Shown piece after piece: positions 16,928 through 25,666 of a DNA stretch of 30,140 bases. The notes beneath the pieces were generated by a model. The model had not been told where the DNA came from. It worked only from the letters and a program-made list of their open reading frames with translations, and did no database searches. The position numbers and the translations under genes are program-made. Within the stretch, counting starts at the first letter, position 1, and every line of letters starts with the position of its first letter. Source of the DNA: DATLFP01 sp035540955 (GTDB lineage: Bacteria > Actinomycetota > Acidimicrobiia > Acidimicrobiales > CADCSY01); NCBI GenBank assembly GCA_035540955.1, contig DATLFP010000109.1, forward strand, positions 1 through 30,140, written 5' to 3'.

Positions 16928-18567
16928 GCGGCGTGCTCGAGGTCCGAGGCCTGGAGGTCCGCTACGACGGGGTGCAGGTGCTCTTCGGCGTCGACCTCGA
17001 CGTCGCCGCCGGCGAGGTCGTCGCCCTCCTGGGTACCAACGGTGCCGGCAAGTCGACGATTCTCCGGGCGATCTCGGGCGTGATCAAGCCCTCGGCCGGC
17101 ACCGTGCGGATCGACGGCGAGGACGTCACGGGGCGCCCCGCGCACAAGGTGGTCGGCACCGGGATCGTGCAGGCGCCCGGCGGCGCAGGGGTGTTCCCGT
17201 CACTCACGGTCCGCGAGAACCTGCGCATCGCCGGCTGGCCGCTCCGGCGCGACAAGGCGGGATGGGACGCTGCGAGCGAGCGGGCGCTCGACACCTTCCC
17301 CGAGCTGCGGGAGCGCATGGACGCGGTCGCAGGCAACCTCTCGGGCGGGCAGCAACAGATGCTGACGCTGGGCATGGCGCTGCTGGGCCAGCCGAGCCTG
17401 CTCATGATCGACGAGCTCTCGCTCGGGTTGGCGCCGACGATCGTCGAGCGGCTGCTCGAGGTGGTGCGCGCCATCCGCGATGGCGGCACCTCGATCGTGC
17501 TGGTCGAGCAGTCCGTGAACCTCGCCCTCACCGTGGCCAGCCGGGCGTACTTCCTCGAGAAGGGCGAGGTCCGCTTCGAGGGTCCGACCGGCGACCTCCT
17601 CGATCGCCCCGACGTGCTCCGCTCCGTCTTCCTCGAGGGCGTCACCTCCTCGGCGCGCCCCCGACGCGCTGGGCGACGGGCGGTCGAGCCGGCGGCGGCG
17701 TCGACCGACGACGAGCTCGCCGCGCTCGCCGCCCTCGCCGCCCTCGCCGTGGTCGACGCGGTGCGCAGCTTCGGCGGCGTGCGGGCGGTCGACGACCTCT
17801 CCTTCTCCGTGGATCCCGGGGAGATCCTCGGCATCATCGGACCCAACGGCGCCGGCAAGACGACGGTGTTCGACCTCGTCTCGGGGTTCCTGCCACTGGA
17901 GTCCGGCCGCGTGCTGCTGCACGGTGCCGATATCACCGGCCTCGGCCCCGATCGCCGGGCCCGGTCCGGCATCGGGCGATCGTTCCAGGACGCCCGCCTG
18001 TTCCCGGGGCTCACCGTGCGCGAGGCGATCGCGGTCGGGCTCGACCAACACGTGCAGCTCCGCGATCCGATCGCCATCGCCCTCGGGCTGAGCGAGGCGA
18101 ACGCGTCGGAGCTGGCGACGGCCGCGAAGGTGGAGGAGCTGCTCGACCTGCTCCACCTCGACGCCTACCGCGACAAGTTCATCAGCGAGCTGTCGACCGG
18201 CACGCGGCGGATGGTGGATCTCGCCTGCATCCTCGGTCACGAGCCCTCGGTGGTGCTCTTCGACGAGCCGTCGTCGGGCATCGCCCAGCGAGAGGCCGAG
18301 CACCTCGGTCCGCTCCTGCAGTCGGTCCGAGATCGCACCGGCGCCGCGCTCGTGGTGATCGAGCACGACATGCCGCTCATCACCTCGCTCTCGGACCGCC
18401 TGCTCGCCCTCGACCTCGGCCGGCTGGTGGCCGACGGCCCACCGCGAGACGTCCTCCGCCACCCGGCGGTGGTCGCGTCGTACCTCGGTGGCGACCCCGC
18501 CGCCATCGCCAGATCCGGTTCGACCTCGCCCCGGCCACGTCCACCCCGAAGGAGGGCATCCCGTTGA
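16924..18567 (+). CDS. Fused Liv-type ABC ATPase (LivF-like plus LivG-like), system B
   Basis: 547 residues, from a GTG in a GTGA overlap with the permease. Domain 1: Walker A GTNGAGKST near residue 37, signature LSGGQQQML near 139, Walker B MIDELSLGLAP near 161, and VLVEQSVN. A linker containing a short Ala-Leu repeat (ELAALAALAALAVVD) joins the halves near residue 263. Domain 2: Walker A GPNGAGKTT near 306, the unusual signature LSTGTRRMVDLA near 423, Walker B LFDEPSSGIAQRE near 445, and the switch His in VIEHDM. Its architecture and unusual second signature are shared with the system A ATPase, so the fusion came before the duplication. The stop overlaps a TTG start of the next gene. Confidence 0.93.
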   Translation: MSGVLEVRGLEVRYDGVQVLFGVDLDVAAGEVVALLGTNGAGKSTILRAISGVIKPSAGTVRIDGEDVTGRPAHKVVGTGIVQAPGGAGVFPSLTVRENLRIAGWPLRRDKAGWDAASERALDTFPELRERMDAVAGNLSGGQQQMLTLGMALLGQPSLLMIDELSLGLAPTIVERLLEVVRAIRDGGTSIVLVEQSVNLALTVASRAYFLEKGEVRFEGPTGDLLDRPDVLRSVFLEGVTSSARPRRAGRRAVEPAAASTDDELAALAALAALAVVDAVRSFGGVRAVDDLSFSVDPGEILGIIGPNGAGKTTVFDLVSGFLPLESGRVLLHGADITGLGPDRRARSGIGRSFQDARLFPGLTVREAIAVGLDQHVQLRDPIAIALGLSEANASELATAAKVEELLDLLHLDAYRDKFISELSTGTRRMVDLACILGHEPSVVLFDEPSSGIAQREAEHLGPLLQSVRDRTGAALVVIEHDMPLITSLSDRLLALDLGRLVADGPPRDVLRHPAVVASYLGGDPAAIARSGSTSPRPRPPRRRASR

Positions 18568-19343
18568 CTCCGGTCCTGTCCGCTGCCCGTCGCGCCTGGC
18601 GAGCCGTCGTCCTCAACCGCCAGTTCAGCGCCGCGCTGGCGGTCCTGCTCGTCGCGCTCCTCGCCTTTCCGGGAAGTCCGGGGCGATCGGTCTTCGACGA
18701 GGTCGCCTCCGCGGCCACGCCGTTCACGCCACCGACCGCCACCACCATCACCATCTCGCGCGAGGCGCTCACGGACATCGTGACCAGCATCGCCCAGCCG
18801 CCACCGAGCCCGCCGGTGACATCGAGCGCCGAGGCACCGCTCGCGCTCCCCGGTCCGTCCGCCACGCCCCCTGCGGCTCCAGAGGAGCCGCCGCCTGCCG
18901 CCTGCACGACCGACGCCGTCGTCGACGTGTACGACCAGGTCCAGGGGCCCGTCGCCGGCGCCCTCGGCCAGCCGCTCCCGGGTCGGAGTGTGCGCCAGCT
19001 CGCCGCCATCGCGGCCGGCTGCAGCGACGACGACCCCACCGGCGCGGTCCTGAACCTCCTCCTCGATCTGGTGGTGCTCGTACCCGACACCGGCATCGAC
19101 CCGGTGCCGCTGCCCAGGCTGCCGACCGTGCCGCTGCCCGACGTCCCGCCGGAGGTCATCGAGGCGCTCGCGCCGATCGCCGGCCCGATTCGCGACGGGT
19201 GCGCCAACCTGGCGGTCGTTGCGCTCCTGCTGGCGATCCTCCCCCCCGCCGCCAACCTCCCGGTTCGCGGGAGCGATCTCGCTCAGCTGATCGCCCCGGC
19301 GTCGTCGGTGTGCGCGGTGTTCGACGAAGGGCCGGACGCGTGA
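18564..19343 (+). CDS. Exported protein of unknown function in transporter operon B
   Basis: 259 residues, starting at a TTG that overlaps the ATPase stop (TTGA). The start is chosen because a strong AAGGAGGG lies at 18549-18556 with 7 bases of spacing. The N-terminus has basic residues and a hydrophobic stretch (FSAALAVLLVALLAFPG, about residues 20-36), a signal peptide or anchor. Then comes a Pro/Ser/Ala-rich segment, followed by a domain (about 110-259) with four Cys (AACTTD, AAGCSDD, DGCANL, SSVCAVF), likely disulfide-bonded outside the membrane. Short helices and a hydrophobic stretch LAVVALLLAILPPAANL lie near the end. No family recognised. Translational coupling on both sides argues that it works with the binding protein or permease of system B. 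Confidence 0.8.
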   Translation: MTPVLSAARRAWRAVVLNRQFSAALAVLLVALLAFPGSPGRSVFDEVASAATPFTPPTATTITISREALTDIVTSIAQPPPSPPVTSSAEAPLALPGPSATPPAAPEEPPPAACTTDAVVDVYDQVQGPVAGALGQPLPGRSVRQLAAIAAGCSDDDPTGAVLNLLLDLVVLVPDTGIDPVPLPRLPTVPLPDVPPEVIEALAPIAGPIRDGCANLAVVALLLAILPPAANLPVRGSDLAQLIAPASSVCAVFDEGPDA

Positions 19344-21100
19344 GCAGAGCGAGCACGACCCTTCGCCGCCTCGGGCGCCGGTACCGGGCGCTGGGGCTCA
19401 CCCTGGCCGCGTCGGCCGCGCTCGTCGCCGTCACCTCGCCAATCGAGTCGAGCCCGGGATTGGCCATCGCCGCCTTCGACCCTGACGTGGCGACCTCGCC
19501 GGTGGTGACGGTCCCGCCGGGCGCGACCACACCGGAGGAGGCAGCGGGTGCCGTTCAGGCCGGGACCGGCGCGCCCGGCGCGCCCGGCGACGCGGCCAGC
19601 GCCGAGGGAGGTCCCGGCTCGGGACCCGCCGCCACCGCCGCCCCGAAGAACTGCGACCCGGCGACCGGTCGGGTCCGCTTCCCGTCGGTGTACGCGCCGC
19701 CGTGTGTGGTCCCCGTCTCGGACAACGGCGGGGCCACGTACCAGGGCGTGAGCGGCAACGCGATCAAGGTCGTCCTCTACAGGGGACAGTCCGATCCCGC
19801 CGTCGACGCGCTGATCCGCGCGGCCGGCGCCTCCGACAGCCCCCAGGACGTCCTGGCCACCTACCGCGACTGGTTCGAGATGTTCCAGACGAACTTCGAG
19901 ACCTACGGGCGCCGCGTCACACTCGACGTGATCGATGCGTCGGGACCGAGCGACGACGATGCCGCCGCCCGGGCCGATGCCATCAAGGTGGCCACGGATA
20001 TGAAGCCGTTCGCGGTGATCGGCGGGCCGGCGGCGTTCGTCGACGAGCTGGCGAGCCGGGGCATCGTCGTGATCACCCAGCTGCAGCGTCCGATCGAGTA
20101 CTTCGCCGACCGCGCGCCGTTCGTCTACGGGACCCAGATGAGCTCGACCCAGGCGTTCGTCCTGTTCGCCGAGTACGTCGGCAAGCGCCTGGCCGGGCGA
20201 CCGGCGCGTCATGCCGGCGCCCCCGCCCTCCAGCAGCAGACGCGCAGCCTCGGCCTCGTCTACCTCGACACGGCCGAGGGGATCTACAAGCCCGGCGTCG
20301 ATGCCTTCGAGCGAGAGCTCACGAAGTACGGAGCCTCGCTGACCGACCGGATCAGCTACGAGGGTGACATCAACCGCGCCCAGGAGCAGTCGCGACTCAT
20401 CATCTCGCGGCTGAAGGACAAGGGCGTCACGTCGGTGCTGTTCTCCGGGGACCCGGTGGCGCCGATCTTCCTGACCCAGGAGGCGACGGCCCAGAACTAC
20501 CACCCTGAATGGGTCATCCCCGGCGGCACGTTGGTGGACACCAACTTCTTCGGTCGCACCTACGACCAGGACCAGTGGTCGCACGCGTTCGGGGTCAGCC
20601 AGCTCTGGATCCGGCCGCCCCAGGAGCAGACCGAGCCGTACTACCAGCACGTGTGGCAGTTCGGTCGGCCCCCGGCGGCCAAGTCGTCCTACGAGATCCT
20701 GTACCAGGAGCCGTGGGTGTTCTTCCACGGCATCCACATGGCGGGCGCCAACCTGAACCCGCGCACCTTCCGCGACGGCCTGTTCTCGCTCCCCGTCGGC
20801 GGCGCCGGGCTGTTCACCCAGGTCCAGCGATCGTTTGGCCGGGCTGGCGGCTGGCCCTTCGACGACTGGACCGGCTTCGACACCGTGACCGAGGTGTGGT
20901 GGGACCCGTCGGCGAACGGGAGCGACGAGGTCGGCAACGTGGGTGCCGGGATGTTCCAGTTCGTGGACGGCGGTCGCCGGTACGCGCCCGGTCAGTGGAG
21001 CAACGATGAGCCAGCGGTGTTCGACCCGTCCCGGTCGATGACCCACTACGAGTCGCTGCCACCGAACGACCAGTACCCGACGTATGCCAAGGGCGGCTGA
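19340..21100 (+). CDS. Liv-type ABC transporter substrate-binding protein, system B
   Basis: 586 residues, GTG start in a GTGA overlap. A basic, hydrophobic N-terminus (LGLTLAASAALVAVTSP) is followed by an Ala/Gly/Pro-rich linker to about residue 110. The binding domain has the same opening as system A: a Cys pair (NCDPATG...YAPPC) and DNGGATYQGVSGNAIKVV. It continues through DWFEMFQTNFETYGRRVTLD, LKDKGVTSVLFSGDPVAPIF, NYHPEWVIPGGTLVDTNFFG and YDQDQWSHAFGVS. The last three have close matches in the system A protein, so the two are paralogues. The ligand pockets probably differ: the regions near IEYFADRAPFVYGTQMS and the Trp-rich C-terminus are not shared. It ends the system B operon. Confidence 0.9.
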   Translation: MSRASTTLRRLGRRYRALGLTLAASAALVAVTSPIESSPGLAIAAFDPDVATSPVVTVPPGATTPEEAAGAVQAGTGAPGAPGDAASAEGGPGSGPAATAAPKNCDPATGRVRFPSVYAPPCVVPVSDNGGATYQGVSGNAIKVVLYRGQSDPAVDALIRAAGASDSPQDVLATYRDWFEMFQTNFETYGRRVTLDVIDASGPSDDDAAARADAIKVATDMKPFAVIGGPAAFVDELASRGIVVITQLQRPIEYFADRAPFVYGTQMSSTQAFVLFAEYVGKRLAGRPARHAGAPALQQQTRSLGLVYLDTAEGIYKPGVDAFERELTKYGASLTDRISYEGDINRAQEQSRLIISRLKDKGVTSVLFSGDPVAPIFLTQEATAQNYHPEWVIPGGTLVDTNFFGRTYDQDQWSHAFGVSQLWIRPPQEQTEPYYQHVWQFGRPPAAKSSYEILYQEPWVFFHGIHMAGANLNPRTFRDGLFSLPVGGAGLFTQVQRSFGRAGGWPFDDWTGFDTVTEVWWDPSANGSDEVGNVGAGMFQFVDGGRRYAPGQWSNDEPAVFDPSRSMTHYESLPPNDQYPTYAKGG

Positions 21101-21185
21101 GCGCGAAGAGGTCGGCGGGCCCGGCGTCGGTTCGCACAGATCCGGTCGCTGACCGAACGCGCCGCTGCCCCCGGAGAACGATCCC

Positions 21186-23486
21186 ATGCCTTCGTCCCCC
21201 AGAACCATGATCCCCGCGCTGGGCGGTGTCCTCGTCCTCGCCGTGCTCGGGGTCATCCCGTCCCGCGCGACCGAGGACTTTGCGCTGGCCCGGGTCGCCG
21301 GCGTCGACCGCTACGCCACGGCGGCGGCCGTGGCGCTGGACGCCTTCGCCACCTCGGAATCCGTCGTCGTTGCCCGGGGCGACGCGTTTCCGGACGCCCT
21401 CGCCGGGGCGTATCTCACGGGTGTCGTCGATGCGCCGCTGCTGCTCACCCGATCCGACGCGCTGCCGACGGTGACGTCCGACGCCATCGCCGCCCTCGGG
21501 GCGACGAAGGTCTACCTGCTGGGCGGGACGAGTGCGATCAGCGACGGCGTCGCCGCCGACGCGGCCGGTGATGGGCGCGAGATCGTCCGGGTCGCGGGCC
21601 CGAACCGGTACGCGACGGCAGCCCGGATCGCGTCCGGTCAGGACGCGGCCGGCATCGGCGAGATCGGCGGCAAGCGCACCGCGATCCTGGCGAGCGGCGA
21701 CGCCTTCGCGGACGCGCTCGCCGCCGGGCCGGTCGCCCACGCCGCCCACCTCCCGGCGCTCCTCACGAGCCCGGCGGCCCTTCCGGTGGAGACCGTCGAC
21801 GCCCTCGACTCGTTGGGGATCGAGCACGTCGTCGTCGTGGGTGGCACCGCGGCCGTCTCCGAGGCCGTCGTCGACGCGGTCGAGTCCCGCGGTCTCACGA
21901 CGCAGCGCGTCGGCGGTGCCAACCGGTACGACACCGCCGCCCGCGTCGCCGACTTCGCGCTCGACACCTTCGAAAACATGACCGACGACCGGATCGACCT
22001 CGCGACGGGGGAGCGGTTCGCGGACGCCCTCGCCGCCGGCCCGTCCGCCGGCCAGCGGGGCAACCCCGTGCTGCTCACCGCGTCGGCATCGCTGTCGACC
22101 GAGACCCGCGCCTGGCTCGAAGACCACGCCGGGACACTGCTCGATGGTCGTGTCTTCGGCGGCACCGCGGCGGTGGCCGACGCCACCGCCGCAGCAGCCG
22201 AGGTGGCGGCGACCGGCGGCGCATCCGGCCCCCAGACCGGCCAGGTCACCTACGCCGACAGCGACACCTTCGTCGTCGACGGGGCCGCCGCCACCGTCGG
22301 CGGGTTCGAGTCGGCGATCACGCCCGCCGACCGGGTCCGCCACGTCCCCGCAACAGACGCCGCCGCCGCCCGGCACGAGCTGACCAACGTCGCGGCGTCG
22401 AGCATCACCTCGGGAACGATCGGCAACGTCGACCTCGCCAACGGTGAGCTCGACTTCGTCAATCGCGTCAACGGCGACGCCATCCGGTCCGACGTGCCGT
22501 TCTCCGGCGTGAGCTGGAGCGTCGACGGCGAGGCTGGGAACCAGGCCGCGTTCGAGGCCGCCGTCAACGAGGGTGACACGCTCACGATCACCGGCTCGGG
22601 CGCGACGGCGCGGTTCGCCCTCACCAACGGCTCGGTGGCAGGCGCCGTGACCGACATCGCCCCGGGCCCGCTCCCAGTGCTGCCCGTCACCCAGCTGAAG
22701 GTCGACGCGCTCGGCGACGACCCGGCCGACGACGCCAACGACGACCGCTACCAGGCCGACGGCGACCCGACCGCGACGGACACCTACAGCGTGGATGGGC
22801 TCACCGACTCGACGTACGACGACTTCGCCGCCGCGCTCACCGACGGTGACGTGGTGACCTACACCCGCGCCGCCGGCGTCGAGCACTTCGCACTCGTGAA
22901 CCGCGCCCCACGACTGATCGAGGGCGGCGCCGTCGACGGCATCGACCCGACCAGCGGGCCACTGCCGACCCAGACGGGTGGCGGTTCGTTCACCCTGGTC
23001 ACCGACGGCGGGCCGGTCGAGGTCACCTACGCCGCGAGTGGCACCTTCGTGGTCGACGGCATGGTCGCCGCCGAGGCCGAGCTCGAGGCGGCGTACACCG
23101 CGGGCGACGCGGTCAGCTTCCGGGTCGCCGACGCCCCGAGCGGCACGCCGCAACGGCTCGAGCTGACCAGCAGGCCCTTGCAAGGGCCCGTGGGCAAGGA
23201 CTCGGTCACGACCGAGGACACGGTGTTGCCGACCATGGGTACGGCTAACAGCTACGGCGTGCTCGGCCAGGACGCCGCGACGATCTTGAAGCAGGTCGTG
23301 TACGTCAGCGAGAACGCCTCGGCGAACACCTACGCGCTCAACGGGACCGCGACGACCCTGGCTCGCTTCGAGCAGGAGCTCGACGCCATCAAGGCCGGCA
23401 CCCGGACGGCGACGGTGGTGGTGCAGACCACCGGGACCGGCGAGAACGCCGTGACGCAGCACCGCCTGACGAGCACGGCACCGTGA
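21186..23486 (+). CDS. Cell-surface protein with three CWB2 repeats and five copies of a second repeat
   Basis: 766 residues; ATG after a GGAGAACG ribosome site. A signal peptide occupies about residues 1-28. Three putative cell-wall-binding type 2 repeats follow at about 36-125, 133-232 and 238-337, each with a V-[AG]-G-x-[ND]-R-Y-x-T-A-A opening, a GDAFPDALA-like or ERFADALA segment and a VxGGTxAxS-like segment. From about 352 to the end there are five tandem units of about 80-95 residues. Each has a strand like TFVVDG or TYSVDG, a short helix, then GDxVxY and a final H-x-L-T. CWB2 modules tether proteins non-covalently to the wall. The second repeat looks like a beta-rich surface module that I could not name. 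It overlaps the acyltransferase gene (GTGA). Confidence 0.88.
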   Translation: MPSSPRTMIPALGGVLVLAVLGVIPSRATEDFALARVAGVDRYATAAAVALDAFATSESVVVARGDAFPDALAGAYLTGVVDAPLLLTRSDALPTVTSDAIAALGATKVYLLGGTSAISDGVAADAAGDGREIVRVAGPNRYATAARIASGQDAAGIGEIGGKRTAILASGDAFADALAAGPVAHAAHLPALLTSPAALPVETVDALDSLGIEHVVVVGGTAAVSEAVVDAVESRGLTTQRVGGANRYDTAARVADFALDTFENMTDDRIDLATGERFADALAAGPSAGQRGNPVLLTASASLSTETRAWLEDHAGTLLDGRVFGGTAAVADATAAAAEVAATGGASGPQTGQVTYADSDTFVVDGAAATVGGFESAITPADRVRHVPATDAAAARHELTNVAASSITSGTIGNVDLANGELDFVNRVNGDAIRSDVPFSGVSWSVDGEAGNQAAFEAAVNEGDTLTITGSGATARFALTNGSVAGAVTDIAPGPLPVLPVTQLKVDALGDDPADDANDDRYQADGDPTATDTYSVDGLTDSTYDDFAAALTDGDVVTYTRAAGVEHFALVNRAPRLIEGGAVDGIDPTSGPLPTQTGGGSFTLVTDGGPVEVTYAASGTFVVDGMVAAEAELEAAYTAGDAVSFRVADAPSGTPQRLELTSRPLQGPVGKDSVTTEDTVLPTMGTANSYGVLGQDAATILKQVVYVSENASANTYALNGTATTLARFEQELDAIKAGTRTATVVVQTTGTGENAVTQHRLTSTAP
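22240..23486 (+). repeat. Five diverged tandem protein repeats, period about 80-95 residues
   Basis: The anchor motif [TS]-[FYW]-x-[VL]-[DN]-G recurs near 22265, 22512, 22780, 23042 and 23326, that is every 247-284 bases. After each anchor come a short helix-like stretch ending FExAI or similar and, in the first four, a GD/AD strand; H-x-L-T-N-like ends close most units. The units are strongly diverged at the DNA level, so they are old. Confidence 0.65.
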
Positions 23487-25666
23487 TCGACGCCCGCCGG
23501 CCGACGCGCCCCGGGCTGCCTCACGTGCCGGCGCTCGACGGCCTGCGCGGGCTCGCCCTCGTCGCCGTGCTCGTCTATCACGCCGAGCCCTCATGGCTGC
23601 CCGGCGGGATGCTGGCGGTCACGGTGTTCTTCACGCTCAGCGGGTTCCTCATCACCTCGCTCCTGCTGACCGAGCTCGAGCTGACGGGCGCCGTTGACCT
23701 CCCGGCGTTCTGGATGCGCCGAGCGCGGCGGCTGGTCCCGGCGTCGATCGCCGCCGTCGGGCTCGTCGCGCTCCTCGCGGCCACCGGCCTTCCCGGCACG
23801 GCCTCGTCGCTGATCGGCGACGCGACCTCGGCGCTGACCTGGTCGGCCAACTGGCGGTTCGTCGCCGACGGGTCGACCTACGACTCCCTGTTCGGCGATC
23901 CGTCCCCGCTCCAGCACTTCTGGTCCCTCGCGGTCGAAGAGCAGGTGTATCTGGGGCTGCCGGTGGCGGCGCTGGTGCTGCTCCGGCGCGGCGCCCGGCG
24001 CCGCCGGTCGTTCGCCGCCGTCCTCGTCGCCGGCATCGCGGCGTCGACATGGGCGGCCGCCGCGCTGCACGTCGCCGGTGAGACCGGCGGCCGGGCGTAC
24101 TACGGCACCGACGCCCGCCTCGCCGAGCCGCTGGTCGGCGCGCTGCTCGCGGTGTGCCTCACGCGGGGCGGGCGGTTCGCGGTCTTCGGTCGCGCCGCTC
24201 GCCGTGTGGCCGGCGCGGCCGGGTGCCTCGCGCTCGCCGGCCTCGCCGCGCTGTTCGCGCACCTGTCGATCGCGGACGGGCGGCTCTACCGCGGCGGGTT
24301 CCTCCTGACGGCGGCGCTCTCGGCGATCGTGCTCATCGCCGCGACGCAGCCGACCGTGGTCGCTCGGATCCTGGGCGTCCGCCCGCTCGCGCGGCTCGGC
24401 GTGATCTCCTACGGCGTCTACCTGTTCCACTGGCCGATCTTCCTGTGGGTGAACGACCGCCTCCGGGGAGGCGACCGCATCGCGGTGGCGGCGGTGGAGA
24501 TCGGCGCGACGGTCGCGCTGGCGGTGATGTCGCACGTGCTGCTGGAGCTGCCCATTCGCCGGCGGCATCGGTCGCCGAGGCAGATCTTCACGGTGGGCTG
24601 GGCCGGCGCGTCGGTGGCCGCGCTCGCCGTCGTGGCGTTGGTCGCCGTCCCGCCGGCCGGGCACGGCGGGTCAGTCGAGGCCGTCGATCTCGGCGTGGGC
24701 GTCGACGATCCCGTGCCGCCGCCGCCCTCGATCGTTGCGCCGTCGGTCGTCTCGCTGGCCGAGCCGCCGGCACCGCGGCTGACACCGGGCGATCAGGCCG
24801 CCGCGCCGACGCTGACGCCGGCGCCGGCACCCGGGCCGGCGCCGGTCACGCCCGAGGAGGCGGCGATCCTCACCGGGGGCGACGAGGCCTCCGACTGGAG
24901 CGGCGATCCGCCGGCCGCCGACGGTGGCCAGCTCCGCGTCGCCGTCGTGGGTGACTCCCTGGCCCACAACCTCGCGACCGGCTTGGGGGCGTGGGCCGAG
25001 GAGCGGACCGATGTCGTCGTGTACGACCTGAGCGTGTCGTTCTGCCCGCTGAGCCGCGGCGGCGATCGCCGGTGGGAGGGCGGGGGAGAGCCGTTCCGGG
25101 TGGCGGCCGGGTGCTCGTGGTGGGACGACCCGTCGTCGGAGCGCTCGAGGAACCTCGCCGCCTTCGCCCCCGAGGTGATCGTCGACGAGGCCGGCTTCTC
25201 CGAGATGCTCGACCGCCGGCCACCGGCCGGGGACCGGTGGCTGCAGCCCGGCGACCGCGACTACCACGAGTGGCTGCTCGACGAGTACGGCGCCATGGCC
25301 GAGACGTTGCGCTCGACGGCGGCGACCGGAGTGGCGTTCGTGACGCTCAACGTGCCGTGCGGCGACTACGGGCGCCAGCGCGGCTGGCGTCGCATCAGCG
25401 ATCCCGAGGGGCGGGTCCGCGCCCTCGACCGCGGCGTGTACCCCTTCCTCGAGGGCGGCCAGCGAGGCGACCTCTTCGGGCAGCTCTGCCCGAACGGGGA
25501 GTACACCGACGAGCTCTGGGGGATCCCCGACGCGCGGCCGGACGGCATGCACCTCAGCGACGAGGCCGCCGCCGAGCTCGCCCGCCGCTGGCTCGGTCCG
25601 CTCGTGCTCGAGTCGGCGGGCAGGTCGCGCCCCGGCATGGTGGTCGAACCGGTGCCGGGTCGATGA
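23483..25666 (+). CDS. OatA-like membrane O-acyltransferase with C-terminal SGNH domain
   Basis: 727 residues from a GTG overlapping the CWB2 gene stop. The N-terminal acyltransferase-3 domain (about 15-380) has ALDGLRGLALVAVLVYH with the key His33, FFTLSGFLITSLL, RRARRLVPA, and the family signature LQHFWSLAVEEQVYL, with about ten membrane helices. A Pro/Ala-rich linker (about 415-460) leads to an extracytoplasmic SGNH hydrolase-like domain: GDSLAHN with Ser492 and, near the end, DGMHLS with Asp687 and His690. Such two-domain proteins carry acyl groups across the membrane and place them on surface polymers such as peptidoglycan or other glycans. Pairing with a wall-bound protein fits an envelope role. 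The stop directly abuts the stop of the opposing caspase-like gene. Confidence 0.92.
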   Translation: MIDARRPTRPGLPHVPALDGLRGLALVAVLVYHAEPSWLPGGMLAVTVFFTLSGFLITSLLLTELELTGAVDLPAFWMRRARRLVPASIAAVGLVALLAATGLPGTASSLIGDATSALTWSANWRFVADGSTYDSLFGDPSPLQHFWSLAVEEQVYLGLPVAALVLLRRGARRRRSFAAVLVAGIAASTWAAAALHVAGETGGRAYYGTDARLAEPLVGALLAVCLTRGGRFAVFGRAARRVAGAAGCLALAGLAALFAHLSIADGRLYRGGFLLTAALSAIVLIAATQPTVVARILGVRPLARLGVISYGVYLFHWPIFLWVNDRLRGGDRIAVAAVEIGATVALAVMSHVLLELPIRRRHRSPRQIFTVGWAGASVAALAVVALVAVPPAGHGGSVEAVDLGVGVDDPVPPPPSIVAPSVVSLAEPPAPRLTPGDQAAAPTLTPAPAPGPAPVTPEEAAILTGGDEASDWSGDPPAADGGQLRVAVVGDSLAHNLATGLGAWAEERTDVVVYDLSVSFCPLSRGGDRRWEGGGEPFRVAAGCSWWDDPSSERSRNLAAFAPEVIVDEAGFSEMLDRRPPAGDRWLQPGDRDYHEWLLDEYGAMAETLRSTAATGVAFVTLNVPCGDYGRQRGWRRISDPEGRVRALDRGVYPFLEGGQRGDLFGQLCPNGEYTDELWGIPDARPDGMHLSDEAAAELARRWLGPLVLESAGRSRPGMVVEPVPGR

